Notes: a model not told the origin generated them from the sequence alone. DNA of 64,000 bases from Salinivirgaceae bacterium (GCA_017645945.1 JAGCNL010000028.1:123788-187787), one strand, 5' to 3'. Counted from the stretch's first letter, positions 28,287 through 37,925 are shown. Numbers and translations are program-made.

Positions 28287-30044
28287 ATGAGTAAATTAAC
28301 TAAGACGATTCCTTACGTGGTTGTGGCACTTGCCGTGTACGTATTTTATGCCTTTGCGTATGGCGCAACGCTGCAATATGGCGAACAATATCAACTTTTT
28401 CAATCCACAGCAGACTATTTTGCACGATTACTGGCTCGTCCTGGTGGTTTGACGATGTATGCAGGCCGCTTCCTGACACAGTTTTTCATAATTCCACTTG
28501 TAGGCGCCATTATTGTCTCGTTACTGGCGACGGGTATCTTTGCTTGTGTGAATAGACTCTTGAAATCAAGCATATACGGCTGTCAATTGGCATTTTTGGT
28601 GGCCTTGCTGTCGGCTTGCGTTTTGCTCGACAAACAATCGCTGCTTAATGGACTAATATGCATCGCTTTTGGCTGTTTCATTTTGCTTTTAATCAGTCAG
28701 ATAAACCGTAATAAGATTTTGACCGTATTACTTCCGCCAATTATTCTTATCACATATTGGATTGCAGGCGGAATTCCTGCCGCATTTGTTGTTGGATATG
28801 TGCTTTGCAATTGTATAACAGCGAAAAAAGATAAATCACTGTTAATTAGTTCGTTGGCATCAGTGCTGATAGTCGTTGTGGCGCCATTCGTTGCCCGCCA
28901 ACTGTTTGGTGTACAGTTAAATGCAACGCGCACATTCTTGGGGGCTGATTATTCGCGATATGTTGTCAATCTGCCCAACTTGTCAATCGTCATCGGTTGT
29001 GTTATCGCACTTCTGCCTGTCACCAATATTTTATTGAACAGCAATGTATTACAGCGATTTGAAAGGCCTTCGCAACGAATCTCAAAATCAGCCGTAATGG
29101 TTTGGGTGATAGCCGTTTCCATTGTTTCGGCGGTTTTTCTCAAAAATGTCGATTTCGATGCCAATCGCAACTGCGCCATTGAATATAATGTGCGGACTCA
29201 GAATTGGAAGAAAGCCATCGAACTTGCTGATAATAAGCAACAAACCGACGCCATAACAATGTCATACATCAATTTGGCTTTGGCAAAGGCCAATCGGCTG
29301 GGCGATAAAATGTTCTCTTACAAACAGATTGGCCCATCGGGGTTGATGCCTGATTTTGAGACTGATAGCGACGTATCAATGGCTTTGAGCGAGATTTATT
29401 ACCATTTGGGATTCATCAATTTTGCCGAGCGTTTCGCTTTTGAAGCCGCCAAAGCCAACCCTGACTATCAAGAGAGTGTGCAAGCCGTCAAGCGGCTTGC
29501 CGAGACGAATATCATTAAAGAGAACTATCCGCTGGCTCGCAAATATCTTGCAATGCTCGAAAACACAATGTTTTACGCCAAATGGGCGAAAAAAGCCCGT
29601 CGAGCCATCGACAGTGACCGAACTGCCGAAAACGCAGACAGGGCAAGGCTTAGGGCATTCCAAAACACCGACGATTATTTTTACGCTGAGAAAGAGAAAG
29701 ATATGATGCTGGCCAAGATTCTTATAGCGAACCCCAACAATCGGACGGCTTTCGAATATTTGATGGCGTATTATCTGTTAAATAAAGATTTAGAGCACTT
29801 TATGCAGTCAGCCGATATGGGGGGCAAGTTTTATGGCGGTATGTATCCGAAGTCATTTCGCGAAGCCGCAATTTTCCATCTGCGGATGACGAATCCCGAA
29901 GCCGTGAAAGATTTTGGCACTGCCGACCGCCTGATGCTCGACCAATTCTACGAATTCGGCAAGATTTACAATGCCAACCACCACGATTCGCGGCTGGCAA
30001 AACAATTCGGCGACACCTATTGGTTTTATCTGTTTAACGAATGA
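28287..30044 (+). CDS. DUF6057-like membrane protein with helical C-terminal domain
   Basis: 585 aa from ATG 28287; an upstream in-frame ATG at 28230 would add 19 poorly conserved-looking residues. About 300 N-terminal residues form eight or nine hydrophobic helices. The C-terminal half is soluble and helical with TPR-like spacing (MALSEIYYHLGFINFAERFAFEAAKANPDYQESVQAVKRLAE). The arrangement resembles the Bacteroidetes DUF6057 family, which often precedes a PD40-type lipoprotein as here (4-bp overlap with the next gene). No enzymatic motif; function unknown. Confidence 0.65.
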   Translation: MSKLTKTIPYVVVALAVYVFYAFAYGATLQYGEQYQLFQSTADYFARLLARPGGLTMYAGRFLTQFFIIPLVGAIIVSLLATGIFACVNRLLKSSIYGCQLAFLVALLSACVLLDKQSLLNGLICIAFGCFILLLISQINRNKILTVLLPPIILITYWIAGGIPAAFVVGYVLCNCITAKKDKSLLISSLASVLIVVVAPFVARQLFGVQLNATRTFLGADYSRYVVNLPNLSIVIGCVIALLPVTNILLNSNVLQRFERPSQRISKSAVMVWVIAVSIVSAVFLKNVDFDANRNCAIEYNVRTQNWKKAIELADNKQQTDAITMSYINLALAKANRLGDKMFSYKQIGPSGLMPDFETDSDVSMALSEIYYHLGFINFAERFAFEAAKANPDYQESVQAVKRLAETNIIKENYPLARKYLAMLENTMFYAKWAKKARRAIDSDRTAENADRARLRAFQNTDDYFYAEKEKDMMLAKILIANPNNRTAFEYLMAYYLLNKDLEHFMQSADMGGKFYGGMYPKSFREAAIFHLRMTNPEAVKDFGTADRLMLDQFYEFGKIYNANHHDSRLAKQFGDTYWFYLFNE

Positions 30045-31510
30045 CGGCGATGAAGAAACATATTATATATATCTTGTTGTCAATAATTTGCGCGGCTTGC
30101 ACCGAGAAGGTTGATGTTTCGGCAACTTCCGATTCGCTGCCGCCCGTCACACCCGATTACGCATCGGTTACCATACCCGTGAACATTGCGCCGCTCAATA
30201 TTATGGCCGACGGCAAGGCTGAGAAAATCGATATGACAGTCAGTTCGTCGGAAGGGAAGGTGGTGCTTCACTCGCAATCGGCACAAGCCACGAATTTTAA
30301 TATCGATAAGTGGCATAGTCTGCTTGCTGAAAATGTCGGTAAATCAATTGTTTATACTGTATCGATAAAAGAGAATGGAAAATGGACCCGTTACAAACCA
30401 TTTGAAATTTATGTCAGCCCTGACAGCATCGATTACGGATTGGTTTACAGACTGATAGCGCCTGGATACGAGACATTTTCAAGTATGGGCATCTATGAGC
30501 GAAATCTCTCAAACTTCGACCAACGAGCGATTGTCGAGAACAACTTGCTGCAAAACAACTGCGTCAACTGCCACTCGTTTTGCCAATGGAAAACCGACAA
30601 AATGAGCCTGCACGTTCGTGGCACGCACGGCTGCACAATGATTCTGACCGACAATCAGTTACAACTATTCAACACCCGAACCGACACCACTCGCGGCAAT
30701 TGCGTTTATCCGTCGTGGCACCCCGACGGCACACACATAGCCTATTCAGTGAACGAAACCAGGCAGATGTTTCACGCCGTCAATTCCAAGCGCATCGAAG
30801 TTATTGACCGTTGGTCGGATGTGGTTGTGCTTGATACAAAGACAAATACACTTGCAAGTTCGCCACTTTTGATGTCGAAAGACTATTTTGAGACGTTCCC
30901 TTATTTTTCGCCCGATGGCAAGTGGCTCTATTTCTGCAGCGCAAAGGCCGTTAACACAAGTGTCGCCCCCGATAGCGTGCACTATAATCTTTGCCGCATA
31001 GCCAACAACAATGAGTCAGGTGAATTTGGCAATCAGGTTGATACTCTTGTAAATGCATCGTCAATCGGAAAGAGCGTTTCGTTTCCGCGCCCGTCGCCCG
31101 ATGGCAAGTTTGTGGCTTACACGCTTTCCGATTACGGACAATTCTCAATCTGGCATCCCGAGTCTGACGTTTGGCTGCTCAATCTTGCCGATGGCACAAC
31201 CCGCCGCATCGACAACCTGAACAGCAACGATGTCGACAGTTATCACAGTTGGTCGTCGAACGGGCGCTGGATGGTGGTTTCGAGCCGACGCGAGAACGGA
31301 TTGTTCACACAGCCTTATTTGGCGCACATCGACACTTGCGGCAATGCCACAAAGGCTTTCCGTCTGCCGCTTCATTCACCCGCAGACTACGACGCGATGT
31401 TCTATTCATTCAACGTTCCAGAATTTATTGCCGAACCCATTCGATTGAATGCCATAGAATTGGAAAATAAAGTCGAAAGAAAGGAACTGCAGAGTCTGAC
31501 GTTTGAATAA
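30041..31510 (+). CDS. PD40/TolB-like propeller lipoprotein with a CxxCH motif
   Basis: 489 aa. The N-terminus is a lipoprotein signal (IIYILLSIICAAC). After about 130 residues of beta-rich sequence comes NNCVNCHSFCQ (about residues 171-181), a single CxxCH c-type haem-binding motif. A propeller with WHPDGTHIAYS, FSPDGKWLYF, PSPDGKFVAYT and WSSNGRWMVVSS blades follows. The start overlaps the DUF6057-like gene by 4 bp; ATG 30050 is an alternative. Whether haem is attached cannot be told; the motif could also be a disulphide pair with an adjacent His. Confidence 0.8.
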   Translation: MTAMKKHIIYILLSIICAACTEKVDVSATSDSLPPVTPDYASVTIPVNIAPLNIMADGKAEKIDMTVSSSEGKVVLHSQSAQATNFNIDKWHSLLAENVGKSIVYTVSIKENGKWTRYKPFEIYVSPDSIDYGLVYRLIAPGYETFSSMGIYERNLSNFDQRAIVENNLLQNNCVNCHSFCQWKTDKMSLHVRGTHGCTMILTDNQLQLFNTRTDTTRGNCVYPSWHPDGTHIAYSVNETRQMFHAVNSKRIEVIDRWSDVVVLDTKTNTLASSPLLMSKDYFETFPYFSPDGKWLYFCSAKAVNTSVAPDSVHYNLCRIANNNESGEFGNQVDTLVNASSIGKSVSFPRPSPDGKFVAYTLSDYGQFSIWHPESDVWLLNLADGTTRRIDNLNSNDVDSYHSWSSNGRWMVVSSRRENGLFTQPYLAHIDTCGNATKAFRLPLHSPADYDAMFYSFNVPEFIAEPIRLNAIELENKVERKELQSLTFE

Positions 31511-31594
31511 TGCAGAACTTTCAACGAGAAAGTTTGAATGTGATTTTGTGGGCGGCATAGGAATTATTGTGTGAGCACAATCAACAAATTATCT

Positions 31595-31602
31595 TACATT
31601 TG
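31595..31602 (+). promoter_or_regulatory. -7 box (TACATTTG) of the 31666 gene
   Basis: It is a perfect TAnnTTTG, about 64 nt before the start codon. A TTG at 31567-31569 is 25 nt upstream, slightly longer than the usual spacing. The leader ends in the A/T-rich TATTAACTTAA motif also seen before other genes here. Confidence 0.5.
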
Positions 31603-31665
31603 CATTTGTGAATTGGATTAGTCAATTCTTAAAAACATGTTTTATTAACTTAATATCAATTGATT

Positions 31666-32235
31666 ATGAAAGTAAAAGGTTTACTTGTAGCAGCTGCGGC
31701 TGCAATGTTGTGCTTCGGTGCACAGAAAGCTTCGGCCATTGAGGCTCCTAACCATGAAGGCGATTTCTTCTTGAACGTTCAAGGTGGTATGTTCTCTGAA
31801 TATAATGGAGGTTTGGGTGCAAACGTATCAGGCGACTACGTTCTTGTAAACTCTTGGTGGAAAGGCCATTTCACTATTGGTGGATTTGTTGGAACAAGCA
31901 TGGCAAAAGATGAGTACAAAATCAACGGTGCAAAGGTTTATGATCAACGTTTCACCAATTTCTCGATAATGGCTCGTGCAACATACGGTTTGAACATCAC
32001 CGACCGTTTCGAAGTTCACGCTGGTGCAATGACTGGCCCGCTCTACCATTCTTGGAAATACAAATATGAAAGCGGCTATACCGTTGACCATGCAGACGAC
32101 CACGAATTTATCTTCAGCGGTGCTGGTGTTGCTGGTATTCACTTTATGTTGTCAGACAGCTTTGCTCTTACATCAGAATTTATCGGTGGTCCTCACCAAA
32201 CATATTTCAACGCTGGTATCTCTTTCAAATTCTAA
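31666..32235 (+). CDS. Outer-membrane beta-barrel protein (about 21 kDa)
   Basis: 189 aa from ATG 31666. There is a signal peptide with AxA-like end (KGLLVAAAAAMLCFGAQKASA). The rest is alternating amphipathic strands rich in Gly and aromatics (FFLNVQGGMFSEYNGGLG, NFSIMARATYGLNI), ending in a strand with terminal Phe (AGISFKF), as in barrel proteins assembled by BamA. Eight strands are plausible. Function unknown; own promoter and terminator. Confidence 0.8.
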   Translation: MKVKGLLVAAAAAMLCFGAQKASAIEAPNHEGDFFLNVQGGMFSEYNGGLGANVSGDYVLVNSWWKGHFTIGGFVGTSMAKDEYKINGAKVYDQRFTNFSIMARATYGLNITDRFEVHAGAMTGPLYHSWKYKYESGYTVDHADDHEFIFSGAGVAGIHFMLSDSFALTSEFIGGPHQTYFNAGISFKF

Positions 32236-32258
32236 AAGATACACGTAAGAAAATAAAG

Positions 32259-32287
32259 GCCGTTTCCGTTTGGGAACGGCTTTTTTA
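32259..32287 (+). terminator. Terminator between the barrel gene and a GNAT gene
   Basis: GCCGTT(T)CC pairs with GGGAACGGC around a GTTT loop, then TTTTTTATT. The T tract overlaps the stop codon of the convergent GNAT gene. Confidence 0.8.
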
Positions 32288-32731
32288 TTGCCAGTTGGTG
32301 TAGGAGATGCCGAGTTTTTCGGCAATGGCAATGGCGGCGGAGTTTCCGCTTTTTATTTTTGCGGTTAAGGCTTTGATTGATAATTGGTTGGCGGCATACT
32401 CCGCAATCCAATTGCATGCGCGGCCAGCGATTCCCTTTCCCCAAAAATCGGGGGCGAGCCACACCACAATTTCTGCCTTGCCGTCGGCAGCATTGCGTAA
32501 GCCAACATTGCCAATCACATCGCCATAGAAAATGATGGGAAAGTTTTGTCCGTCAATATTTTCCACAACCCAACAGCAGGCATCGTCGTAGGTGAAGGGC
32601 GATGCGAACCACGGCTCCATCTGCGCGGCAATCAGTTTGTTGTTGGAGTAGAAAGCCAGCGAAGCGGCATCATCGCTTCTGTATGGTCTGATTATCAAAT
32701 CGTTGCTTTCGTAGAATGGTGTGCTACTCAT
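32285..32731 (-). CDS. GNAT family N-acetyltransferase (RimJ/RimL-like)
   Basis: 148 aa from ATG 32731; a TTG in frame at 32740 is less likely. LIIRPYRSDDAASLAFYSNN is the RimJ-type N-terminus, IIFYGDVIGNVGLRN and EIVVWLAPDFWGKGIAGRACNWI hold the acetyl-CoA loop, and SGNSAAIAIAEKLGI is the C-terminal signature. The gene overlaps the 3' end of the upstream M16 gene by 8 bp, so translational coupling is likely. Substrate unknown. Confidence 0.85.
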   Translation of the reverse strand: MSSTPFYESNDLIIRPYRSDDAASLAFYSNNKLIAAQMEPWFASPFTYDDACCWVVENIDGQNFPIIFYGDVIGNVGLRNAADGKAEIVVWLAPDFWGKGIAGRACNWIAEYAANQLSIKALTAKIKSGNSAAIAIAEKLGISYTNWQ

Positions 32732-34001
32732 TTCCAGCAATGGCTACGGTCAGTTTGTCGAGGTCGAAATATTTGTTCGCAGTCTCTTGAATATCAATAG
32801 GTTTTATCGACATGATTGCCTGCTGCTCTTTGTTGTAGAAATCAATGCCGACCTCCATGTCAATGGCTTTCTCAACAGCATCGATGCACGAGAGCGGACC
32901 GTCGAAAGTTTGGAGCATTTCGCCCATCATATAGTTGCGCACCAGTTCCATCTCGCTGTTGCTCACGGGTTTGTCTTTCAGATTCTGCATCTCGCGGCGC
33001 ACTTCGTCAACCACCTGCATGGCGTATCCCGACTTTATTTCGCCCGCAATGCGCAGTAATCCGCATTGCAGATATGGCTGCAACACAGAATATATGCCGT
33101 AGGTGTAGCCTTTTTCCTCGCGAATATTTTTCATCAGGCGAGAGCCGAAATAACCGCCTAAAATCGTGGTTAAAATATTGAGTTTGTGATAGTCAGGATG
33201 GGTTATTTTGATAGTTTGCATGCCCATCCGCAGACTCGATTGAACGGCATTCTCCTTTCGGATTGTTTCGGAGGCGTTTTTTCCCGCTGGAGTCAGAGGC
33301 GTTGGTTGTATTTCGGTTTTTGCTTTTACAGGCAAATTGCCGATGGTCTTGTCAATCAGGCTCATAACAGCATCGGTTATGTACCCGATGGCCAGCAGAT
33401 AGCAATTGCCTGCATGGTATTGCGCCGAATGGAATCCGACAAGCGTATCGCGTGTAATTTTGTCATAATCAGCAGGTTCTGCCCGTCTTCCATAAGGATG
33501 CTGACCGAACGTGAGTTTATGCATGGCGTTGTTGGCCAAAAATCCCGTTTTCTCTTTATTTACAATAAGTTTGTGCTTCTTCTCGGAAATAACCGACTCT
33601 AATTCGGAGTCAGGAAACACGCTCTCGGTAATCAGTTCGCAGAAAAGCGGCAGCAGTTGCTCAAGATATTTGTTGAGGCAGAAAAGAGCAACCACAGCGT
33701 GGTCGAAATTGCTGTCGGTGCGGATTTCGGCGCCGTAAAAATCGAAAGTGTTGGCTATCTGACTGGCACTGTGGTTTTTAGTTCCACCAACAAGCATCTG
33801 GTTGGTGATTGATGCCACAAGCAGTTGGTTCGATGTGATTGAGCCAGCATTGAATGTCAGCGCAATGTATGATAACTCCTGCGAGCCACCGCTCAACACA
33901 TGGAACGGAATTTTGTTTGATAGCAGGCCGTATTCGGTTTTTGGAATGTTTATATTGTCAATTTGATGAAAAACAGGGGCTTTCGTTCTATCCAAATTCA
34001 T
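32724..34001 (-). CDS. M16 peptidase-like protein, non-catalytic subunit
   Basis: 425 aa from ATG 34001. It has the M16 two-fold fold (GGTKNHSASQIANTFDFYGAEI; YHAGNCYLLAIGYI; SRLMKNIREEKGYTYGIYSV) but no HxxEH zinc motif in the N-terminal half. It keeps the R/Y pair (EEKGYTYG) that binds substrate in the partner chain. It lies 2 bp after the catalytic M16 gene, so the pair probably forms the heterodimer known for bacterial M16B proteases. Confidence 0.88.
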   Translation of the reverse strand: MNLDRTKAPVFHQIDNINIPKTEYGLLSNKIPFHVLSGGSQELSYIALTFNAGSITSNQLLVASITNQMLVGGTKNHSASQIANTFDFYGAEIRTDSNFDHAVVALFCLNKYLEQLLPLFCELITESVFPDSELESVISEKKHKLIVNKEKTGFLANNAMHKLTFGQHPYGRRAEPADYDKITRDTLVGFHSAQYHAGNCYLLAIGYITDAVMSLIDKTIGNLPVKAKTEIQPTPLTPAGKNASETIRKENAVQSSLRMGMQTIKITHPDYHKLNILTTILGGYFGSRLMKNIREEKGYTYGIYSVLQPYLQCGLLRIAGEIKSGYAMQVVDEVRREMQNLKDKPVSNSEMELVRNYMMGEMLQTFDGPLSCIDAVEKAIDMEVGIDFYNKEQQAIMSIKPIDIQETANKYFDLDKLTVAIAGNE

Positions 34002-34003
34002 TT

Positions 34004-35248
34004 TCAACCGTTTTGTGATGATTTGTAAATGAGTGTTGAGCAGTTGTCGGGCGTAAAGATCTTGCGCGATATGTTCGTAATGTCGGCTGTTGAGACTTTC
34101 TGATAGTAGGAAATATTGGTGTTTATCAGATTGGTATCGCCGAGCATGGTGAATCGGGCAAGGTTCATGGCTTTGTTCAGCACGTTCACCTCGCCAACAA
34201 TGTTCCGCATCTCAATATTGTTTTTAACCTTGGTCAGTTCTTCTTCGGTTACGTCATTGTTACACAGCAGTTTGAGTTCGGCGTTAATGCTCTCTTCGGC
34301 TTGCTCGAAACTGATATTGTCGTTCAGTTTGCCTTCAATAATGAACAGGCCTGGGTCAGATTCGCCAGTTATGTAAGCGTTGATGCTCACGAACGTTTTC
34401 TTCTGTTTTACAAGATGTTGTATCAGTCTCGATGAGTCGCCGCCAGCCAAAAGGTCTGAAATCAGATTGGAGGCATGGTAGTCGGGACCGAGCCGTCCGT
34501 CCATGTGGTATGCCTTGTAGATGGCGTTTGTCGGGACATCGCGCTTGACAATCAGTGTCTGCGGAATGTTTTGCTTGGGTTCGGCAGGCAGGTTGCGAAC
34601 AGGAATGACACGTCTTGGAATCGGTCCGAACCATTTGTTTGCCAATCGTTTAACCTCATCAACATCTACATCGCCCGCAACAACCAGAATGGCATTGTTC
34701 GGAGCGTAATATTTGTAAAAGAACGCTTCGACCTCCGACAGTTTGATGTGCTCGATTTGGAAAGTGTTTTTGCCGATTGTCGGCCACATATATGGGTGCT
34801 TGTGATAGGCTAAACTCCTAATCATCAGCATCCAATCACCGTAAGGATTGTTCAGATAACGCTGGTTAAATTCCTCAATCACAACGTTTTTCTGAATCTC
34901 AAGTTTCTTTTCTGAGAAATCGAGGCCGAGCATGCGGTCCGATTCAAGCCAGAACGCGGTTTCAAGGTTCTGTTTCGGCAGCGTTATATAGTAATTTGTG
35001 ATATCGGTGTTGGTGAAAGCGTTGTTTTCGCCTCCCGCAATTTGAATTTGATGGTCGTAGTCTTTAATGTTTATCGAACCTTCGAACATAAGGTGCTCAA
35101 ACAAATGTGCAAATCCAGTACGCTCTGGATTCTCGTCGCGCGAGCCCACTTTATATAGCAGGTTGAAAGCGGCTATCGGCGTCGTTTTGTCCTGATGTAC
35201 AATAACTTGCAAACCGTTGTCAAGTTCAAATTTATCGAAATTTATCAT
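34004..35248 (-). CDS. M16 zinc peptidase, catalytic subunit
   Basis: 414 aa. HLFEHLMFEG (about residues 47-56) is the inverted HxxEH zinc site, and the downstream Glu of the third ligand lies in the ENNAFTNTDITNYYITLP region. There is no signal peptide, so the enzyme is probably cytoplasmic, acting on short peptides. It is the first gene of a three-gene minus-strand operon (catalytic M16, inactive M16, GNAT). Confidence 0.92.
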   Translation of the reverse strand: MINFDKFELDNGLQVIVHQDKTTPIAAFNLLYKVGSRDENPERTGFAHLFEHLMFEGSINIKDYDHQIQIAGGENNAFTNTDITNYYITLPKQNLETAFWLESDRMLGLDFSEKKLEIQKNVVIEEFNQRYLNNPYGDWMLMIRSLAYHKHPYMWPTIGKNTFQIEHIKLSEVEAFFYKYYAPNNAILVVAGDVDVDEVKRLANKWFGPIPRRVIPVRNLPAEPKQNIPQTLIVKRDVPTNAIYKAYHMDGRLGPDYHASNLISDLLAGGDSSRLIQHLVKQKKTFVSINAYITGESDPGLFIIEGKLNDNISFEQAEESINAELKLLCNNDVTEEELTKVKNNIEMRNIVGEVNVLNKAMNLARFTMLGDTNLINTNISYYQKVSTADITNISRKIFTPDNCSTLIYKSSQNG

Positions 35249-35408
35249 AAGACCATTTCTGTGGCATAGTGCGGTTATGCATACGTTTGTTTTGCCCTAA
35301 AAGTTCCGTTTCCCGACAATTTTTTTTTGATTTTTTGCGAGATTTTATTGCGTTGAATTTTTCGCCTCTTCATTTAGAACTATCCTTCAAAAAAACGAAC
35401 TTTGCCGA

Positions 35409-36956
35409 ATGATGAAGCAATTGATAATCGTTTTCATATCGCTTTTATTATCAGTTAATTGCGTTTTGGCGCAAAGCGAAATGCTGGCATCATCGCGTTT
35501 GAATCTTCCTGCTTTGCGGAGTGTCAGCATGCTGCCGTCGCGTAAAGTTTTGGCTAAAACCGATTTTGACGGATTGGCAGCCGACCCGAATGTTTTTGCG
35601 GTGCCAATTGAAACCGACTTGAATCCATGCAACAGCGGAGAGTGGGAGAGTGCCGAAGGGGTGCGTGTGTGGCGACTTGCGCTGTGCTCACCCAATGCTT
35701 TTTCGCTTAATGCCACATTGTCAGACTTTTATATCCCCGCCGATGCCGAACTTTCCATCTATGGTACCGATTCTTCGCGGCAGGTCACAACATTGACGGC
35801 AGAGCAAAATGCTGACGTTCTTCCGTTGCCACCTGTTGAGGGCGATATGCTTGTGTTTGAATATGTTGAGCCGCTTGATGCCGAGTTTCAGGGAATGTTT
35901 AGCATTGTTCAGGTTGCTCACGATTTCAAAGGTGTTTTTGCTGCCGCTGACAGCGTGGATGCGGAGTGTCATATCGGCATTGATTCTGATTTCGGTGTCG
36001 ATTGGCAGAATGAGCAACGGGCTGTATGCCAGATAATTATCGGTGGCACAACGTTGTGCACGGGCACATTGCTTGCTTCAGCCGACGGAAGTTGCGAGCC
36101 TTACGTGCTGACGGCCCGTCATTGTGTCCACACCCAGAAAATGGCGGAAACGTGCGTGTTCTACTTCAAAAACGATGACGCACTGAATGTTCCTGCAATT
36201 GTTGGTGCGACGCTTGTTGCAACCAAAGACAACGATGATGGATTTCTCGATTTCTCCTTGCTGAAGTTAAGTGAGCGGCCTGATGGTTTAGGCGTTTATT
36301 ATGCAGGTTGGGATGCGTCAGGTGAGGTGCCGTCGGGAGCGGTTTGTATTCACCACCCCGCCAGTGGAGGCAAACTGATATCTGTCGATAACGATTCGTT
36401 GAAAGTGGCTTCGTACCGCAATTTCGACGAGAATTCGTTCTTCAATGTTGAGGAGTGGGATGTCGGCACAACTGAGATTGGCTCGTCGGGTGCGCCAATT
36501 TTTGACTCGAATCACCGAGTTGTGGGAATTTTGGCTGGTGGTGATGCCGATTGCGCCTATCCGATGAACGATTATTTCCAAATGTTTTCAATTTGTTACG
36601 ACAGATATGCTGATGAGTCACAGCAACTTAAGCGATGGCTCAATTCCAATGACACCAGTGTTCTGAGGATTGACGGCAGATATCCGCAGCCGAGCGTCAT
36701 AAGTGAGAAAAAGGTGGGCTCAACATTGTCAGTTTATCCGAATCCTGCAAAGAATGTGGTAGATATATCGTGTGACAATCAGATGATTACTTCGGTTACG
36801 ATTGTTGATTTGCAAGGTCGCCAGATGTTGCGGCTGAATGTCGGGCGTGAGCCGTCGGTTCGGGTTGATGTTTCTGAGTTGCCGTTGGGCATATATGTCT
36901 GCCGAGTGACGTTTGAAAACGGAGAAAGTGATAATGCAATGATAATCAAGGAATAA
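35409..36956 (+). CDS. Secreted trypsin-like serine protease with type IX secretion sorting domain
   Basis: 515 aa. There is a signal peptide (KQLIIVFISLLLSVNCVLAQ). The protease domain shows the triad: VLTARHCVH (His), DGFLDFSLLKL (Asp) and EIGSSGAPIFD (Ser). It most resembles bacterial lysyl-endopeptidase-like S1 enzymes. The last 75 residues (VYPNPAKNVVDI ... GIYVCRVTFENGE) are a type A C-terminal sorting domain for type IX secretion, so the enzyme should be exported and anchored or released at the cell surface. None of the T9SS machinery genes is in this window. Confidence 0.9.
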   Translation: MMKQLIIVFISLLLSVNCVLAQSEMLASSRLNLPALRSVSMLPSRKVLAKTDFDGLAADPNVFAVPIETDLNPCNSGEWESAEGVRVWRLALCSPNAFSLNATLSDFYIPADAELSIYGTDSSRQVTTLTAEQNADVLPLPPVEGDMLVFEYVEPLDAEFQGMFSIVQVAHDFKGVFAAADSVDAECHIGIDSDFGVDWQNEQRAVCQIIIGGTTLCTGTLLASADGSCEPYVLTARHCVHTQKMAETCVFYFKNDDALNVPAIVGATLVATKDNDDGFLDFSLLKLSERPDGLGVYYAGWDASGEVPSGAVCIHHPASGGKLISVDNDSLKVASYRNFDENSFFNVEEWDVGTTEIGSSGAPIFDSNHRVVGILAGGDADCAYPMNDYFQMFSICYDRYADESQQLKRWLNSNDTSVLRIDGRYPQPSVISEKKVGSTLSVYPNPAKNVVDISCDNQMITSVTIVDLQGRQMLRLNVGREPSVRVDVSELPLGIYVCRVTFENGESDNAMIIKE

Positions 36957-36957
36957 G

Positions 36958-37626
36958 ATGAAGGGTGTGATTTTTGATTTTAACGGGACAATGTTCCTCG
37001 ACTCGCCTCTGCATGAGCGTGCGTGGATTGAAATGGCGGCTAAACTGCGGCCGCAACCGCTTGGTGTTGAGGAGTTTTATGCCAACCTGCAAGGTCGGAC
37101 TAATTTGCAGATTATCACTTATTTGCTTGGACGCGAACCATCATCGGCAGAACTAAGCGACATAACCGAGGAGAAGGAGTTGCTGTACCGTACGCGCTGC
37201 GCTGCACCCGATGGTCTGCATTCTTTGGCACCTGGAGTTGAAGATTTTCTCAATAAACTGAAAACCACTGATTTACCTTTTACAATTGCCACTGGCTCGT
37301 ACAAACCTAATGTCGATTTTTATTTCAGCCACCTTGGACTGGCTAAATGGTTCGATATCAATAATGTAATATATGATGACGGCACTTATCCAGGCAAACC
37401 GTACCCCGATATTTTCCTGAAGGCGGCTTCAAAAATCGGCGTAAAGCCTTCAGAATGTGTGGTTTTTGAGGATTCGTATGCGGGAGTCAGGTCGGCTGTG
37501 GCTGCGGGAATAGGCAGAATTGTTACAGTTGAGCGCACGTTGGATTCGCAGAAAGTCAGAGAGATAGGCGAGGTGTACGCCATGAAGGACGGATTCTGCG
37601 GTATCGGCTTGGATATACTTGCTTAA
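36958..37626 (+). CDS. HAD-superfamily phosphatase/phosphomutase (beta-phosphoglucomutase-like)
   Basis: 222 aa. GVIFDFNGTMFLDSP (residues 3-17) has the nucleophile in DxN rather than the usual DxD. TIATGSYKPN holds the motif II Thr/Ser, a Lys precedes PYPD, and ECVVFEDSYAGVRSA is the motif IV acidic pair. The cap is helical, as in beta-phosphoglucomutase relatives. The second Asp of motif I being Asn argues against the usual acid/base mechanism. It starts 1 bp after the protease stop. Confidence 0.85.
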   Translation: MKGVIFDFNGTMFLDSPLHERAWIEMAAKLRPQPLGVEEFYANLQGRTNLQIITYLLGREPSSAELSDITEEKELLYRTRCAAPDGLHSLAPGVEDFLNKLKTTDLPFTIATGSYKPNVDFYFSHLGLAKWFDINNVIYDDGTYPGKPYPDIFLKAASKIGVKPSECVVFEDSYAGVRSAVAAGIGRIVTVERTLDSQKVREIGEVYAMKDGFCGIGLDILA

Positions 37627-37709
37627 ATGTTGATAATTCGTTGATTAAAAAGCCCTGATTGCGCCCGTGACAGGCATTGCCGCACTATCTTTACGAAAAA
37701 CAAGTTGCA

Positions 37710-37925
37710 ATGCGAACACGTGACTCCAGACTCCGACGGACACATAAAATTGTAATCACGCTAAATGATTATGAATTAAGTGCTTTGGAGTCGTATTGCA
37801 AGAAATCGAAAGTCACAGACCGCACAAAATTCATTCGCGAACAGTTTATGTCCAAAGTGATGGTGTCGTTGTGCGAAGAGTATCATCCGACACTTTTCGA
37901 CAAGGATGAGTTGTCGCGGCTTTGA
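37710..37925 (+). CDS. Small basic protein, possible ribbon-helix-helix regulator
   Basis: 71 aa from ATG 37710; the longer frame from 37677 covers the promoter. RTHKIVITLNDYELSALESYCKKSKVTDRTKFIREQF has the strand-helix-helix layout of RHH/Arc-like DNA-binding proteins. A TATCTTTA box lies at 37686-37693. The stop is followed within one base by the reading frame of the nitroreductase. Confidence 0.6.
   Translation: MRTRDSRLRRTHKIVITLNDYELSALESYCKKSKVTDRTKFIREQFMSKVMVSLCEEYHPTLFDKDELSRL

Noticed and set aside
31516..31534. Hairpin AACTTTC/GAAAGTT after the PD40 lipoprotein gene
   Set aside because: Stem is AT-rich and no T tract follows, so I do not call a terminator.
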